Of a DNA stretch of 64,000 nucleotides, positions 1 through 11,649 are shown piece after piece. Made by a program: the position numbers and the translations under genes. This stretch comes from Lineus longissimus (lineage: Eukaryota > Nemertea > Pilidiophora > Heteronemertea > Lineidae): positions 11,085,501 through 11,149,500 of the forward strand of contig NC_088323.1 in NCBI RefSeq assembly GCF_910592395.1, given 5' to 3'. The notes beneath the pieces are model-generated. The model was not told the origin of the DNA. It did no database searches and saw only the letters and a program-made list of their open reading frames with translations. Every line of letters starts with the position of its first letter. Positions within the stretch are counted from its first letter, which is position 1.

Positions 1-615
1 CAAAGTAAGGTGTGCTTACTCGTTTTACTGCTTTCCATTCCCGGAGAGCGTTATCAAATATCTGCCGCAAGGCGCTTCAAATATCTGCCGAAAGGCATCA
101 AATATCTGCCGCACCAATAAAGTTAATTTTGTTAACCAACTCTTTATCTTCTTTTCTTCACATACAAAAAAGACCATCCCAAACATTTGGCTGGATCCAC
201 TTCATCAATGTCCAGACAACAGTCTGTTCATTTGACCATTGTAAAGCACCAGGCCCCACCTCACAAAATACACTGTAATAATTATGTAGCTTGTGTCTAT
301 GTGCATGTTACTAGTTCCACCTACGCTGCATGAAGACAAGGACTCCACCCTTTGACGTCACCACAGAACTCCTTGACGTCACCACCCCCCCCTACTGCAA
401 CGGCAATAGAAATGACTTTACATCATAATAGCAGGGTGACGTCAACTCAGAACTTCAGCATGCACTGATATATCAAGAAGGTCTTTCGCATCAGCACTTC
501 TGCGTGCTAGACGTTACAGCTTCATGTTGCCTCATAAATACAGGGTACCAACACACGCTTGGCCCTTGCCTTCACCTATCCATTTCAGCTGAGCACCAGG
601 CCCTTGGGCCTCTTG
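1..615 (+). mobile_element. 3' part of a non-autonomous Helentron-like element (family A)
   Basis: This is the right end of an element whose left end lies outside the window. It closely matches 59870-60499. At 586-594 it has CAGCTGAGC, the inverse of the family A 5' arm, then the hairpin AGGCCC-TT-GGGCCT (598-611) and the terminal CTTG. The sequence that follows (TTTATGGTAGG) is the interior of a family B repeat, so the element inserted into family B DNA at a run of T. No intact gene is seen; short reading frames are incidental. Confidence 0.65.
50..118 (+). repeat. ATCTGCCGCAAGGC minisatellite, short array
   Basis: About three imperfect units of roughly 20 bp built on AAATATCTGCCGCAAGGC. 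The same array occurs at 59912-60000, and longer versions lie at 17395-17640 and 25437-25682 inside the autonomous Helentron. It is therefore a marker shared by autonomous and derived elements. Confidence 0.75.
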
Positions 616-1450
616 TTTATGGTAGGTACACCTAGCAAGGATACATCACATATCCTACAGGTTTTTGATTTGACCTACTTTCAAGGTCACAGAGGTCAAA
701 TGGTGTAAATTGGCCGTTAGGATGTAACGATGGCACGTTTCTAAACTGCAATGACTATTGATCCCAAATTTGGTACACATTTACCCCTTAGTCAGGTGAT
801 TTTAGGGACCGAAGTTTGGTCCAATATGATTCACCACTTGACCACCAGGGGGCAAAATCCAAAAACCTTAAAAATGTGATTATTCCTTAACTTCTTGCCC
901 GATTGCCACCAATTTGATATCATGGGTACATCTAACCGCCATACAGTATATGTCACACAGGTTTTTAATTTGACCTTCTTGTCAAGGTCACAGAGGTCAA
1001 ATGGCGTAAATTGGCCGTCAGGCCGTAACTATTGCACGTTTCTTAACTGCAATGACTATTGATCACAAATTAAGTACACATGTACCCCTTGGTCAGGTGA
1101 TCTCAGGTATCGAAGTTTGGTGCGATCTGATTTGCCGTTTGGCCTCCAGGGAGGGGGCCAAATCCTAAATTCTTCAAAATGCCATTATTCTTAGTAATTA
1201 CTTGCCCGATTGGCACCAATTTTATATCATAGGTACATCTAATTCTAACAACCATTCAATGTGTCACCCGGGTCTTCTTTGATTTGACCTACTTTTCAAG
1301 GTCACAGAGGTCGAATGTACTGTAAATTGGCCATTTTGGGGAAATTGTAATTGCTTGGACCTACATCAAACCTAACACTACATTACACAATACCATGATC
1401 TTTATCCATCTTTCCTCCACGTGAGGTGAGCACAATGGCCCTGGCCATTT
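616..1450 (+). mobile_element. Family B Helitron-like repeat, 3' part
   Basis: Roughly 300-bp internal units share the phrases AAGGTCACAGAGGTCAAATGG, GGCACGTTTCT and CCACCAGGGGGC. It aligns along its length with 61530-62345. The right end has GAGGTGAGC (1423-1431) followed by the hairpin AATGGCC-CT-GGCCATT (1434-1449). It has no coding capacity. The left end was replaced by the family A insertion ending at 615. Confidence 0.65.
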
Positions 1451-2010
1451 CATTTTTCACAAAAGTTTTGATCTTTTTTTGTACATTTATGTTTTACCTT
1501 TCCACCAACATAAACAGCAAGCCATACAGGGTTGTATATCCTCTCACGGTTTTTTGCGTAAGATTACACAGATTACTCATTGTTTTGTAACATAGATTAC
1601 TCATTGTTTTGTAACATAATCGGGAATGTTGATAATAAATATTGTACTTTGATGGTGTTTTTTTACAAAGTGCTATTTTTTCTCATGTTTACAGGATGGT
1701 GCAGTCTATAATCTACGAGTCATTCCGGTGGTCTCCACTGGCAAAGTGGTGTTGCTGTGCATGCTGTGGAACTGGTGACACGAAACCAATCATCCAGTCA
1801 GCCATAAGATTGACAGGATCGGGAAAGAAGACGCTGTATCTAAGCTGATTTGTCCTTCACGTTTTGGTCTTGTTTTACTGTATTATACAAGTTGATTGAA
1901 TAAAGAAGTCTTGAAATTGAATAGGCATATCTGAATTTTTATTTATTATAATATTAAAAAACAAAGCTTGCCTATTAAACCTAAACTCTTGAACATGCAA
2001 CCTTTAACCC
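1451..2010 (+). repeat. Dispersed terminal-exon cassette, copy 1
   Basis: This repeat matches 5345-5880 and 52201-52560. It holds a pyrimidine-rich tract, an ACAG splice acceptor (to 1694), a short open frame of 27 codons ending in TGA at 1776-1778, and the poly(A) signal AATAAA at 1899-1904. The similarity continues past the poly(A) signal, so this is a DNA-level repeat and not a retrocopy. The peptide (containing VVSTGKVVLL and MLWNW) is not a family I recognise. Confidence 0.55.
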
Positions 2011-2026
2011 TTATACTAGTGTCATG

Positions 2027-2088
2027 CTCGACCTTAGGTCGAGTTAAAATTCCTCCCCCTTTACCTTTGTGCTCGACCCTGGGTCGAG
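2027..2088. repeat. Twin 17-bp palindromes
   Basis: CTCGACC-TTA-GGTCGAG lies at 2027-2043 and CTCGACC-CTG-GGTCGAG at 2072-2088, with starts 45 bp apart. Both have perfect 7-bp arms and a 3-nt spacer. They could be paired binding sites or remnants of a repeat end; function is unknown. Confidence 0.7.
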
Positions 2089-2284
2089 AGAGAGGGTAAT
2101 GCCTCAGAAAATAAATTATTCACGGCGCAATTGGAGTCCTTTATGTTTAGTTTATCTGCCAGTGTAAAGACGGCACTGCGTCTGATCATTTGATACCAGG
2201 AAACCAAATTGTTTCTCCATAAAAATTTCTCGTAACTTACAACTGAAAGTCAAGCTCCTTTTCAGAAGAGGTCAGTCAAGGGGT

Positions 2285-2590
2285 ATGGTGATGTAAGAGA
2301 TGTCATCATGCCTCATGTCACTATCGAGTAAGAGACCGCATTGTCGCCTGAATGATATAAGAAGAGCATGATGTATGAGACGTTATCATGCCTGATGTCA
2401 CAATCAAGTAAGACTTCGTTGTAGCCTGATTGATATAAGAGAAGCGGGTGATGAAAGAGACGGCATCATGCCTGATGTCACAATCAAGTAAGAGACCGCA
2501 TTGTAGCCTGATTGATATGAGAGTCGAGAGGTTGATGTTAGAGACGGTATCATGCCTCATGTCACAATCAAGAGACTGCATTGTAGCGTT
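2285..2590. repeat. Minisatellite, four units of about 80 bp
   Basis: Four tandem units contain ATCATGCCTGATGTCACAAT and GCATTGTAGCCTGATTGATA variants, spaced about 80-84 bp apart. The open frames across it on both strands are a by-product of the unit length and are not a gene. Confidence 0.8.
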
Positions 2591-2809
2591 ATTTGATATC
2601 AAATTAAAAGTGTTTAAAGGGAAGCTTTGGGAATAAATTGATGCAGCAAAATCAAATATTTTTTTAAACAAATACATACCAAGTTACATGACAAACAAAT
2701 ACTCTACACCAAGGATATGATGAATATTCCTAGATAGTGCAGAAAATTGCATTGAATAAGTAGTTTGTGGGGGTAGCCATGTTTGTTCAAATCTCCCGGG
2801 CGAATGACG

Positions 2810-3040
2810 TCATGGATGCAGTGGGGTTTTTTCATCAAGGCGAGTACTACTCGTTTCCACTAAGTTTCCAGACCTTTTTCTGCCCTGGTACCTTGGCTCA
2901 AACGCATAGGGAACTAGACCTTCTCGTTCTTCTGCTGATGCACGGTTGTAATCGAAGGATTCATCGTCAAATGTCGACGAAGAAACCGAAGAAATCGAAG
3001 AACTGTCATCTGTCATTCCAAACATGCGCCATTGTTCGAA
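2810..3040 (-). pseudogene. Fragment resembling the N-terminus of P2X7-like ballast-domain proteins
   Basis: On the minus strand an open frame begins near 3025. It shows an acidic, Ser-rich start followed by the run EEREGLVPYAFEP. That pattern (acidic stretch, then GL-PY-FEP) is typical of the leader of invertebrate proteins carrying a P2X7-type C-terminal cysteine domain, which are abundant and often transposon-linked. The cysteine domain itself is not seen here, so this is either a first exon or a broken copy. The match rests on a short motif only. Confidence 0.3.
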
Positions 3041-3541
3041 CAGCTGATTGTCACAATGGCTGCATCCATGACGTTATTGGCTCTCCGTTTGGAGGAGAGA
3101 GCAGATTAAAATCCACCAAGATGGCGGCATACTTGATTCAAAAATAAGCAATTAAAATCATCCATTTCACTCATTAATGTTTGTTTATTTATAAAACCAA
3201 GAGCCACAGTTGTTTTTAAGAATACGCAGTTGACGTAGATGTTATGGTTGTAACTGTTGGTCGAATGGGGAATCATTCCCATAGCTTCCCTTTAAGAGTA
3301 GGTGTACCCTGATATACTTACTTATATGACTCATTAAACAACTTGAACACCGTTAGAGGAAGGCAGTCGCGTTAATCGTATCAAAATAAAGGTATTGAAA
3401 GAGCAATTTTGCACTGGCCTGCTTAAACACAGTTGGAGCAAAGGCACTGAAGGTATTAAAGAGCGGATGTGACAAAGGAACCCCTCAACTACTTCATTCA
3501 CTGCAGTTCAAATAAAACCTTCACAACTGTCATCCACCCTA

Positions 3542-3691
3542 GGGGCCAAATTCATTAGACGTGTGTAACTTCTCCCTGATTAGTTATAGGGCCTATTCAT
3601 ATTCTGTGAAAATTTACATGAAGGACCTGAATCTGTCTATTCAGTAGTTAAATGCTGTTATAAGCCTAACGCCCTTCATGAATTTGGCCCC
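3542..3691. mobile_element. 150-bp MITE with terminal inverted repeats
   Basis: It starts GGGGCCAAATTCATTAGACG and ends with the inverse of GGGGCCAAATTCATGAAGGG. The 150-bp interior is non-coding. A GGGCC start is common in PIF/Harbinger-type MITEs, but no clean TTA duplication is visible, so the superfamily is not settled. Confidence 0.7.
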
Positions 3692-3911
3692 ATTTGTCTA
3701 AGCTTGATTCCATCAAGTCGGTCCACATCTCCCTATCTACAATAAAACCTACATTCTGGTACTCGCATATACTACTTGCTACATTTTCTTGTCATTCATC
3801 TCATTCCTTGCTATTAAATTCCGCCAGCGTAGCTATTCAGGCCGCCAGGCCTCTAGTTTTAGAAGTTCGCAGGTTGGCCCATGTCCAATTTCGCAACATC
3901 CTGGTATTTTT
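3692..3911. other. Unassigned spacer
   Basis: No gene, RNA or repeat boundary that I can support is seen between the MITE and the family D element. Confidence 0.4.
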
Positions 3912-5880
3912 AGCTATGCTGGCTTTGCAGCGTAGCTTATGGTTTGTACTGTAGCTGGCCGAAAGTAGTTCCAGTAAAATAGTTGCATTTTCATCAGAAT
4001 TTGCTGCAGCTGGACCAGGAAATGTGCCAGGATACCGATATTTTGAACTCTTGTTTCGATAGGATTATAGCTATTTAGAGCAGAAAGACTAAACATTGGC
4101 AGTTATTGGCAGATTTTAAGCTGGTAATTGTCGTCTGCTCAAAACTGGCACAACAGCCTCGATCCTACCTGGCTCTGTAATATACTGAACCGGCTACACA
4201 TAAGGCATTGCCCTAAGGCATTGCAGCCGAGGTTGATAATGTGATGGCCATTTTGCAATGTATATAGTGTGTGCGTTTATTTGAAAACATAGTTCTAATC
4301 TTAGTTCGAGTTCTAGTGGTATTTCCCTATATTTTGATTCTCAATGTCAATATGCCTTTGAAACTGGTCATTTTGTGGGGTTATTTGGTCCAATTCGAAT
4401 TGATATTGCCGATAAAAGACACATGCGATCAGTAAGTTCATCTATACATATACGTTTGACAGAAAACCAAGGTGAGTTTTCTCTATATTTTCTCTTGATT
4501 TGCTAGGTACAATTGGCCATGACAACTGTTATTTGAAAAGTCATAGTATAGAATGAGTCCCGTAGGTTGTTTACATTGGAAATGTTACCGTTTTTGGCTT
4601 TCTGTCTCGTTTAATTTTTGCTCAGTCATTGAGTCGAAGTGGAAGATCAAAACACACATGTGTACATTATATACACAAAACGGTGTTGCAAAAAATTCTT
4701 CCAAATCATCAGAATGAAATAATCGTAATACTTCACAATTATCTATTACACATTAATAAAACAATTACTGGAGAATAACTTTGAAATCCAGACAAAATAT
4801 TTTATAAGATTAGCCTCTTTGTAATTATAAACATCATCGACGTAATCAATACAAACCTAAGTGATGACTCGAACACTAGATGAACATAGCGGGGGGGGAC
4901 CGCTTCACAAGTAGTTGACGTTTTCTCAAGTTTCTTGTCAAAATAACAATGATGTCATAGGACTTTCATAGTGACACTGGTCAGAGTACACAAAGAGTAG
5001 CGACTAATGTAGTCTGCCGGAATTGTGAGGTATTTTCAACGAACAATAACACTGCCATTCTCAGTCTATTCTGATATGCAAAACCGCATAGGAGCTGCAT
5101 GAAGTGGGCTTACATTATTTACCATACATTACACACCCGAAACCGGTACATGAACAAATGCAATGCTCTGCTGCATATATGCAGGTAAGTAAAGTATGCA
5201 TTGCAAGCCATGTGTCCAAACTCTACCAAGGTGAACTTTGTCTTTTGTAAATAAGGGTGAACATTTTGAAATTTAACTTTTATAAGTTCTTTTATGATTT
5301 AGGCCTAGGCCAATTTTCTTTTATTCTCTCCCCACCTCCAGTTCACTAACTTTTCACACAAGTTTTGGTCTTTTTTGTACATTTATGTTTCACTGTACCA
5401 CCAACATGAACAGCAAGCCATACAGGGTTGTATATCCTCTCACGGTTTCGCGTATCAGCACAGACTATACTCATTGTTTTTTTTTACACAATCTGGAATG
5501 TCAATAATAAATGTCGACATCGTTATCTGTGAGTGGACCTTTTTTTGATGGTGTTTTTTTACAAAGTGCTATTTTTTCATTTTTATAGGATGATGCAGTC
5601 TATTATGCACGAGTCATTTCTGTGGTCTCCACTGGCAAAGTGGTGTTGCTGTACATGCTGTGGAACTGGTAACATGAAACCAGTCAACCAGTCAACCAGT
5701 CAACCATGAGATTGTCAGGATCGTAAAAGAAGACACTGTATCTTAGCTGATTTGTCCTTTATGTGTTGGTCTTGTTTTACTGTATAATAAAAGTTGATTG
5801 AATAAAGCCTTGAAATTGAAAAGGCATATCTGAATATTTATTCATCATAATAATAAAAAATAAAGCTCACCTCCTGCCTG
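3912..5880 (+). mobile_element. Family D element, uninterrupted copy (empty site for the Helentron)
   Basis: The 5' hairpin (3912-3937) is AGCTATGCTG, then GCTTT, then GCAGCGTAGCT. The first 1.35 kb matches 14610-15940 and 22652-23982. The part from about 5258 onward matches 50437-50605 and 52201-52560. At 5279-5280 the sequence runs straight through the point where the other copy is split by the 26-kb Helentron. The right end includes the terminal-exon cassette. No protein domain was recognised. Confidence 0.65.
5345..5880 (+). repeat. Dispersed terminal-exon cassette, copy 2
   Basis: Acceptor ATAG ends at 5588. The following frame (27 codons, stop TAA) is alignable residue by residue to copy 1 with conservative changes, for example VVSTGKVVLL is retained. 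The poly(A) signal AATAAA is at 5801-5806. A short CAACCAGT triplication lies after the stop. The cassette is embedded in the family D element. Confidence 0.55.
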
Positions 5881-6391
5881 CAATGTAGATGAGAGTGCAT
5901 TAGGATGTAACGCCATGAAACATTAGCGGTGAGTCCTAGCAGGCACTGAACTTTCACATGAAGACTATTGTGTGTTTTTAACAAGTGTATGGGTTTGGGT
6001 TTGTTCGGCATGATCTTATAACATATTTATGCCATATTTATATTGTCGCCACATCAGTGCCTTCCGTAAGCGTATGTTGGACTGGCCACTTCATAAACTG
6101 GATTTTTGCTTACATGTTTAATAGACTGGTCTCCCCTGAAAAACCGTGCACCAAAACAGTTGGTATTGTGTAGAATTGAGTTTGTATTCGTTGCTGGACC
6201 AGTTGATTCCTATATAGAGTGCTTTCACGACTAGCCATATTGGAGGGTAGGACAATGATTCATCATTGTCATATGCTGACTTGACTGTATCAAATGCTGT
6301 CATGGTCATATGGGCTTGCATTCTTTTGTCTGTTCCTCCAGCATGGCAGGTGATGACATCACATGAAGGCGCTCTACATGTATGAACGATT
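5881..6391. other. Non-coding stretch, no feature recognised
   Basis: No conserved domain, RNA gene or repeat boundary can be supported here. The short open frames on both strands show no family motifs. Confidence 0.4.
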
Positions 6392-6505
6392 TTATCCAGA
6401 AGTATTAAGGTAGCAGGAAGGGTTGGGCGTTTGTGGTTTCTGAGTCTGAGGGAGTTGGTGTCTGTTGACTGTGCTTTAAGAGAGACTAGGCATGGCGCCA
6501 GTATA
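6392..6505 (+). repeat. Dispersed repeat shared with 18378-18490
   Basis: About 110 bp beginning CCAGAAGTATTAAGGTAGCA and ending in TTTAAGAGAGACTAGGCATGG is nearly identical to 18378-18490 and 26420-26532. The duplicated copies continue into a perfect inverted repeat; this copy diverges just after GGCGCCAGT. Confidence 0.7.
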
Positions 6506-6741
6506 GACGATTTCGAAGAAGTTTGTTTTGGTGCTGACTAGTCATGCATTTCCCCTTGAACAAAGGATCACCGTGTCTCTAGGCATTGTATGAAGTCAGC
6601 CTTTTGACGTTTTCTGAGTGTGCGCATTTGATTTGTTTTGGCGTTCTTCGAATTCGTCTATGGTTTTATCGACCGACCCTTGACAGGCCGAATTAGGTAA
6701 CGCCTACCGGTAGACAGATGCAAAAAATATCATTGTTTATT

Positions 6742-7230
6742 GGCTTACCGTAGGGGAGTCTATACAACAATGCTGTGGCCATTTTCCGTCGTCGTCGTTC
6801 GTATCCTGTTTCAAAAACAGTGGCACGTTTCTTAACTGCCAACGTTATGAACTTGAAACTTTGTGTACAGGACCCCCCCCCCCCCCCAATTGGCCGTTTG
6901 TAACCATGGCACGTTTCTTAACCGCTAAAGCTATGAACTCTAAATTTGGTACACATGACCCCTATGTCATGTAACCTCCGACACCGAATTTTGATCCGAT
7001 CTGATGCTCGACTTGGGCACCAGAAGGCCAAAAGATAAAAAGTGCAATATCTTGCTTATTAGTGACTTGTTTTTTTATGGTAGGTACTCCAAGCAAGGAC
7101 ACATCACATGTCATACCGACTTTGGTTTGACCTACATACGAAACATACAGCATGTTTCCTAACCAGGATGAATTCCTAACCACCAAATATCTATACGGTG
7201 AGCACAATGGCCCCTGGCTGTTTCATTTTC
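6742..7230 (+). mobile_element. Family B Helitron-like repeat, short copy with both ends
   Basis: The 5' end GGCTTACCGTAGGGGAGTC (6742-6760) can form a hairpin with one mismatch. The 3' end has ACGGTGAGC (7195-7203), the inverse of the head arm, then AATGGCCCCTGGCTGTT and a T-rich end. It holds one to two of the roughly 300-bp units and is non-coding. A C15 homopolymer lies at about 6872-6886. Confidence 0.65.
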
Positions 7231-8796
7231 AGATCAGGCTGGACGAAGAGAACTGTTGCAGATACAGCATAGTAAGGTTGTCAAGTTGGGAAAACAAGTG
7301 ATCCCATGGTAACTGGAGACGTATCAACCACTATATTCATCATCTGTAATTTCAAATGAATTGAAAAATTAATTTATGAACAAGATTTATAATGCTTCTA
7401 GTCTTTCTGTGTTATCTAATAGGCACATTTCATTCACTTCAAATGTCAATGTCGGCTGAACTCCTGACTCTCATCTGATCATTTTGATATATTGCAAGCC
7501 TATATATGGCCACCAGATGGCGGTTGAATCCAAGTGCATTAAGATAGATGAACATCGAGCTGCACATCATACCAGTGTCTGAGATTTATAGAGAATGAAA
7601 TGATTCCGCAAATGTCCTCATCAGCGGCCGTATTTGTCATTGGCGGCCATCTTTGACAGACGGCCATTTTGAATTCCACCCTGAGATCCTACATCATCCA
7701 AGGACCATGGTGATATGGCTTGACTTTACTTTCTGTAACTTGACAAAAGTCGTCTGTCAATTGACTGCTCAGAACATGCAGAGTATCTATCTGGCACACT
7801 TACATGGTCAGATTTAACCCTACAGTAATTTACTTTTTGTCGGAATATACCCCTTTAAAAGTCATCTTCGAGAGGTCGATCATCAAATTATAAAATAATT
7901 AAGGCCTTACTTATAAACCATTGCCTTGACTCCATCACACTCACTCCAACAGATAATAACCAAGGAGGTCTTCAAATTGACCGACACTAGCTCTAGCTTC
8001 CTAATTTTGACAATAGGGGGCTTTTGCAAGATAATTCGTCTTCTCTTCAATGGCTATTACTACTTTTGGCTGGCTGTTGCTTGATTTTTGTCACAAAGTA
8101 CATGCCTGAAATAGTGTAACCCGTTTGGTAACAATTATTAGGCTGATAAGGAAATTATATTTTAACGCATTTCTAAAACTCCTCTAAGACAAAGAATGCC
8201 CACCATCAACGCCATAGCACGGGAAATTAACTAATCAATTCTGGTCGCTTAGACAAAGTGCTCTGTATTTCATTTATCATTAGGCACTCAGAGCTGTATA
8301 AGGTATCATTGTGATCATCTTGGTAATATCTTTAAAATGAATCAATAACATTTGTTTTTCCTTTTTCACTTGTATATTACATTTTCCTTATTATTTTTTT
8401 AATTTAGCTGACAGCCATCTTGGATATCATATTGGCCATTTTAAAGCCTTTTAGTGTATAGTAGCTAGAGTAACTAAATAGTTGGTGTATCTCATAAGTC
8501 TCCATTACATATCTCACCTAGATTCGACCTACTCTTCAAGTCTCTTTAATTTCTAATAAGTGGCACGTTTTGTCATTATTTGTCCAAGGGTCTTTTTACT
8601 TTGGTGTATATGCATGATAATGATGATACTGATATTGAGTTCTTATATGGCGCTTTTCTATGTTTGCCTGATCAAAGCGCTTTCATAGAGGCATATCAAT
8701 ATGTTTACAAAATTGAGGTTGAGTGAGACCTACCAGGAATGTTTTGTATATTGTACCCATGTATTTCAGCTGAGCGCCAGGCCCTTTGGCCTCTTG
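7231..8796 (+). mobile_element. Region ending in a family A Helentron-type 3' terminus
   Basis: Only the right end is diagnostic: CAGCTGAGC (8768-8776), a hairpin AGGCC-CTTT-GGCCT, then CTCTTG. The left end of this element was not found. The interior is AT-rich without recognisable genes, so the true element may be much shorter than this interval. Confidence 0.35.
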
Positions 8797-9197
8797 TTAC
8801 AGTATTTCATAACTACTTGCACCACAAGACTGCAATCAGCAGTATTTGTTTAAAGCCATGATGCTTATGCCTTACTATGGTTTCTAATGATGATGTTATC
8901 TAAAAGCTTACCGAAAGTCATAAGTCAGTGAAATACCCCGGTAGATATCTGAGATGTTCAGCGTTTTTCTGCTGTCTTTAGGATTTTTGGTATAACCACC
9001 GATTTTACCAACTCGCTCTGACAATTTTTCACTGCATTCATAACAAGATGTTTTCCTGATGTAATGAATAGCATTAAGGAATCCTTAAGATTGTCTATAG
9101 CACATCTGCGTTGGAGATGATGCAAAAAATGTGTTGAAAATCCTGAATAAAAATAATTCCAAATTTCTGATATCCACTCATGTGTTCTCTTCTGCAG

Positions 9198-9545
9198 ACC
9201 GTCACAAGAGCTTTCGCCTGCGCCTTCCATCAATCAGACGTGACTTTAAGCGTCAACAGAACCGGATACATGACCCGGAGAACCCACCTGACAATGAGGA
9301 ATCTGTGCCGCTTCAACGTTTGACGCCACCTGATGAGTACATCCCATCTGATACATCACCTGTTGATCGAGGTTACTTTGAGCATGAACTTTCTGACCTC
9401 AGCACCTGGTCAAATGATGAACTTATAATAAAGAAACATGGCAGTGAGGGAGATAGTTTGCGGCGGACATCTTCTTTGGAGGTCCTGCATGACGGAATGC
9501 ATAAAAGCCCATCAAGGCGGGGAAAGAATGTTATTGCTGCTTCAG
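9198..9545 (+). CDS. Internal exon of an unidentified host gene
   Basis: A 348-nt open stretch is framed by a good acceptor (pyrimidine tract ending CTGCAG at 9197) and a donor (TCAG followed by GTAATT at 9546). Both boundaries are phase 1, so the exon is 116 codons and frame-neutral. The peptide is hydrophilic: a basic start (KSFRLRLPSIRRDFKRQQ), a Pro/Asp/Glu-rich middle, an aromatic/acidic patch (GYFEHELSDLSTWSNDEL) and a basophilic Ser motif (LRRTSSLEVL). It reads like a disordered cytoplasmic tail or linker. I do not recognise the family. Its codon pattern and lack of repeat similarity separate it from the surrounding elements, and it is the most convincing host sequence in the window. 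Confidence 0.7.
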
Positions 9546-9674
9546 GTAATTATCGTAGTTTGAAATCTTTCTGATTATGATATTTTGTACAAATCATTGA
9601 CTCTGTGGCAAATCAGTGAATGTGATATTTTCAATATTTCTTTCGATTGCCAATTCAGTAGTTGGCCTGCACTT

Positions 9675-10120
9675 GGCTCACCTGTGAGCCTTTACAATGG
9701 CGCCGTGTCCGCCGTCCGTCGTCTGTCATTTGGCACGTTTCCTTACCGCTGAAGCTATAGAAGTCCAACTTGGTACACATGTACCCCTTGCGACCGCTAC
9801 TCAGAGACCGAATCGCGACCTCGTATGATTCACGGTTTGGCCACCATGCATTTTCTCCCTTAATACTCGTCTGAAAATTGTTTAAAATAAATATGGTAGG
9901 AACTTCTAGCAATGCTACATCACAGTGTCCTCCGGGCTTTTGATTTGACTTACATTTCAAGTTCACAGAGGTCATAATTTGTCGGCGGCACTGCCATTAG
10001 ACAATGGCGGCACGCTTTGTAACCACTTCAGCCAGATATCTCAAATTTGGTACAATGTACAATAGTACAAATCTGGTAGGTACTTCTAGTAATGATACAT
10101 CATATACCGTCTGCAGTTTT
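9675..10120 (+). mobile_element. Family B Helitron-like repeat, 5' part
   Basis: It opens with the perfect hairpin GGCTCAC-CT-GTGAGCC (9675-9690), followed by the GTCCGTCGTC stretch typical of family B starts and 1.5 internal units. It is cut by the family C element at 10121, and no 3' end is attached. Confidence 0.6.
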
Positions 10121-10824
10121 TACCCCTCAGCCCAAATGGGCTAGAGGGGTATTGTCGTCACGTGCGCCGTCCCTCTGGCGGGCATCTGCTACTTGGTTTC
10201 CGTCGATTTTAAGAAGAACGGCTTTGACAATCAATTCAATTTTTTGTATGTACATTGGAGGTGACTAGAGGAAGGTCCCTTTTTAAAACGGGCTTGTTCT
10301 GATTATCAATATGGCCACCAGGGCAGCGTGTTTGAAATTGGTTTCCGTCAATTTCAAGGAGAACCGTTCGTCCGATCAAATTAATTTTTACTATGTACGT
10401 TGGGGGTGATTAGAGGAAGGTGCCTTTCGAAAACCGGCTCGTTCTGATTCTCAATATGGTCACCAGGGCGGCGTGCTTGAAATCGATTTCCGTCAATTTT
10501 GAGGAGAACCGTTCGTCCGATTAAATTCATTTTTGGTATGTACGTTGAGGGTGACTAGAGCAAGGTACCTTTCAAAAACTGGCTTGTTCCGGTTACCAAT
10601 ATAGCCACTAGGGGGGCGTGCTTGAAATTGGTTTCCGCCAATTTCGAGGAGAACGGCTTTGACAATCAATTTAATTTTTGGTATATACATTGGGGGTGAC
10701 TAGCGGAAGGTTCTTTTCGAAAACGGGCATGTTCCGATTATCAATATGGCCTCCAGGGCGGCGTGCTTGAAATTGGTTTCCATCAATTTCGAGGAGAACC
10801 ATTCGTCCGATCAAATTCATTTTT
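10121..10824 (+). mobile_element. Family C Helitron-like repeat, left part
   Basis: The 5' hairpin pairs TACCCCTC-A-GCCC with GGGC-TA-GAGGGGTA around a 4-nt loop (10121-10151). The body is 4-5 tandem units of about 150 bp containing TTCGAGGAGAACCGTTCGTC, TATGTACGTTGGGGGTGACT and CAATATGGCCACCAGGG. The right part lies at 14185-14541, separated by the inserted family A element. Confidence 0.7.
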
Positions 10825-11649
10825 AGCTCAGCTGACAAAGTCAGCGGAGCTAGTCAAATAGCTATTCGATTGGTGTCCGTCCTTCCATCCCCCAGCCATC
10901 TGTAGACAAAGTTGGGTATTTTGTAATCATACAACCGAGGCACTTCAAATCTAGTCTTGCTTATAAACACCGCAGAAAATGTTGCTTACGGAAAAAATTT
11001 TGGGCGATTCGACTCAAATTCAGCTCCCCAGGGGGCAAAATGTGTAAATGAAAAAACAATTTTTTGACGCTCTATTCCAGTAGATAAAAGCTTGAAATAA
11101 AGTTGAAAAGGTCTTCATGATACAGAAGTTTTGATATAAAATAGATTAGTGTCGATTTATATCACCAGTTGGCGGTAGTGAGCAAAACTGTTGTTTGACC
11201 CCGGATGACCCCGCTTTAAATTTCCCGCCGGTTACCTGGAGTACTATCATCAAGAAAATGGCGGTGACCTTTTTATTTCTACGGGAGCGATGATTTTGTA
11301 AGTGACAAATTTTCTTTTTTAAGCCTTTACGGAAAGGTATTTTGGTACGAAACTTCACACGTTTATAGAAAAGGTCAACGAGAATGTGTTCAAATGCCCT
11401 CATAACGATGAGTTCAACAGAATTTGGTCAAAACAACCTTCGAATGGAGTCAACTTTCTTTGCGAAATTGAAGCGACGACCTCATTATTTATCATAATTT
11501 ATGCAGATCCGAGTCCAGCTGATGGGTGATGTTCTGATTTGTGTTCAAACTATTGGAAACTTCGGAAATAAGTTCTATTAATTCTACTATTCTGCAGGAG
11601 TATATTATAGCCATTGATGTTGACAGCTAAAAGTAAAAGCACGAAAACT

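Noticed and set aside
2321-2677. 118-codon minus-strand ORF
   Set aside because: It is the translation of the roughly 80-bp minisatellite; repeated units keep the frame by length alone.
10190-10824. CRISPR-like regular repeats (also 49150-49925 and 50606-52200)
   Set aside because: Units of 150-330 bp are similar over their whole length with no unique spacers, in a eukaryotic context; these are tandem-unit bodies of Helitron-like repeats.
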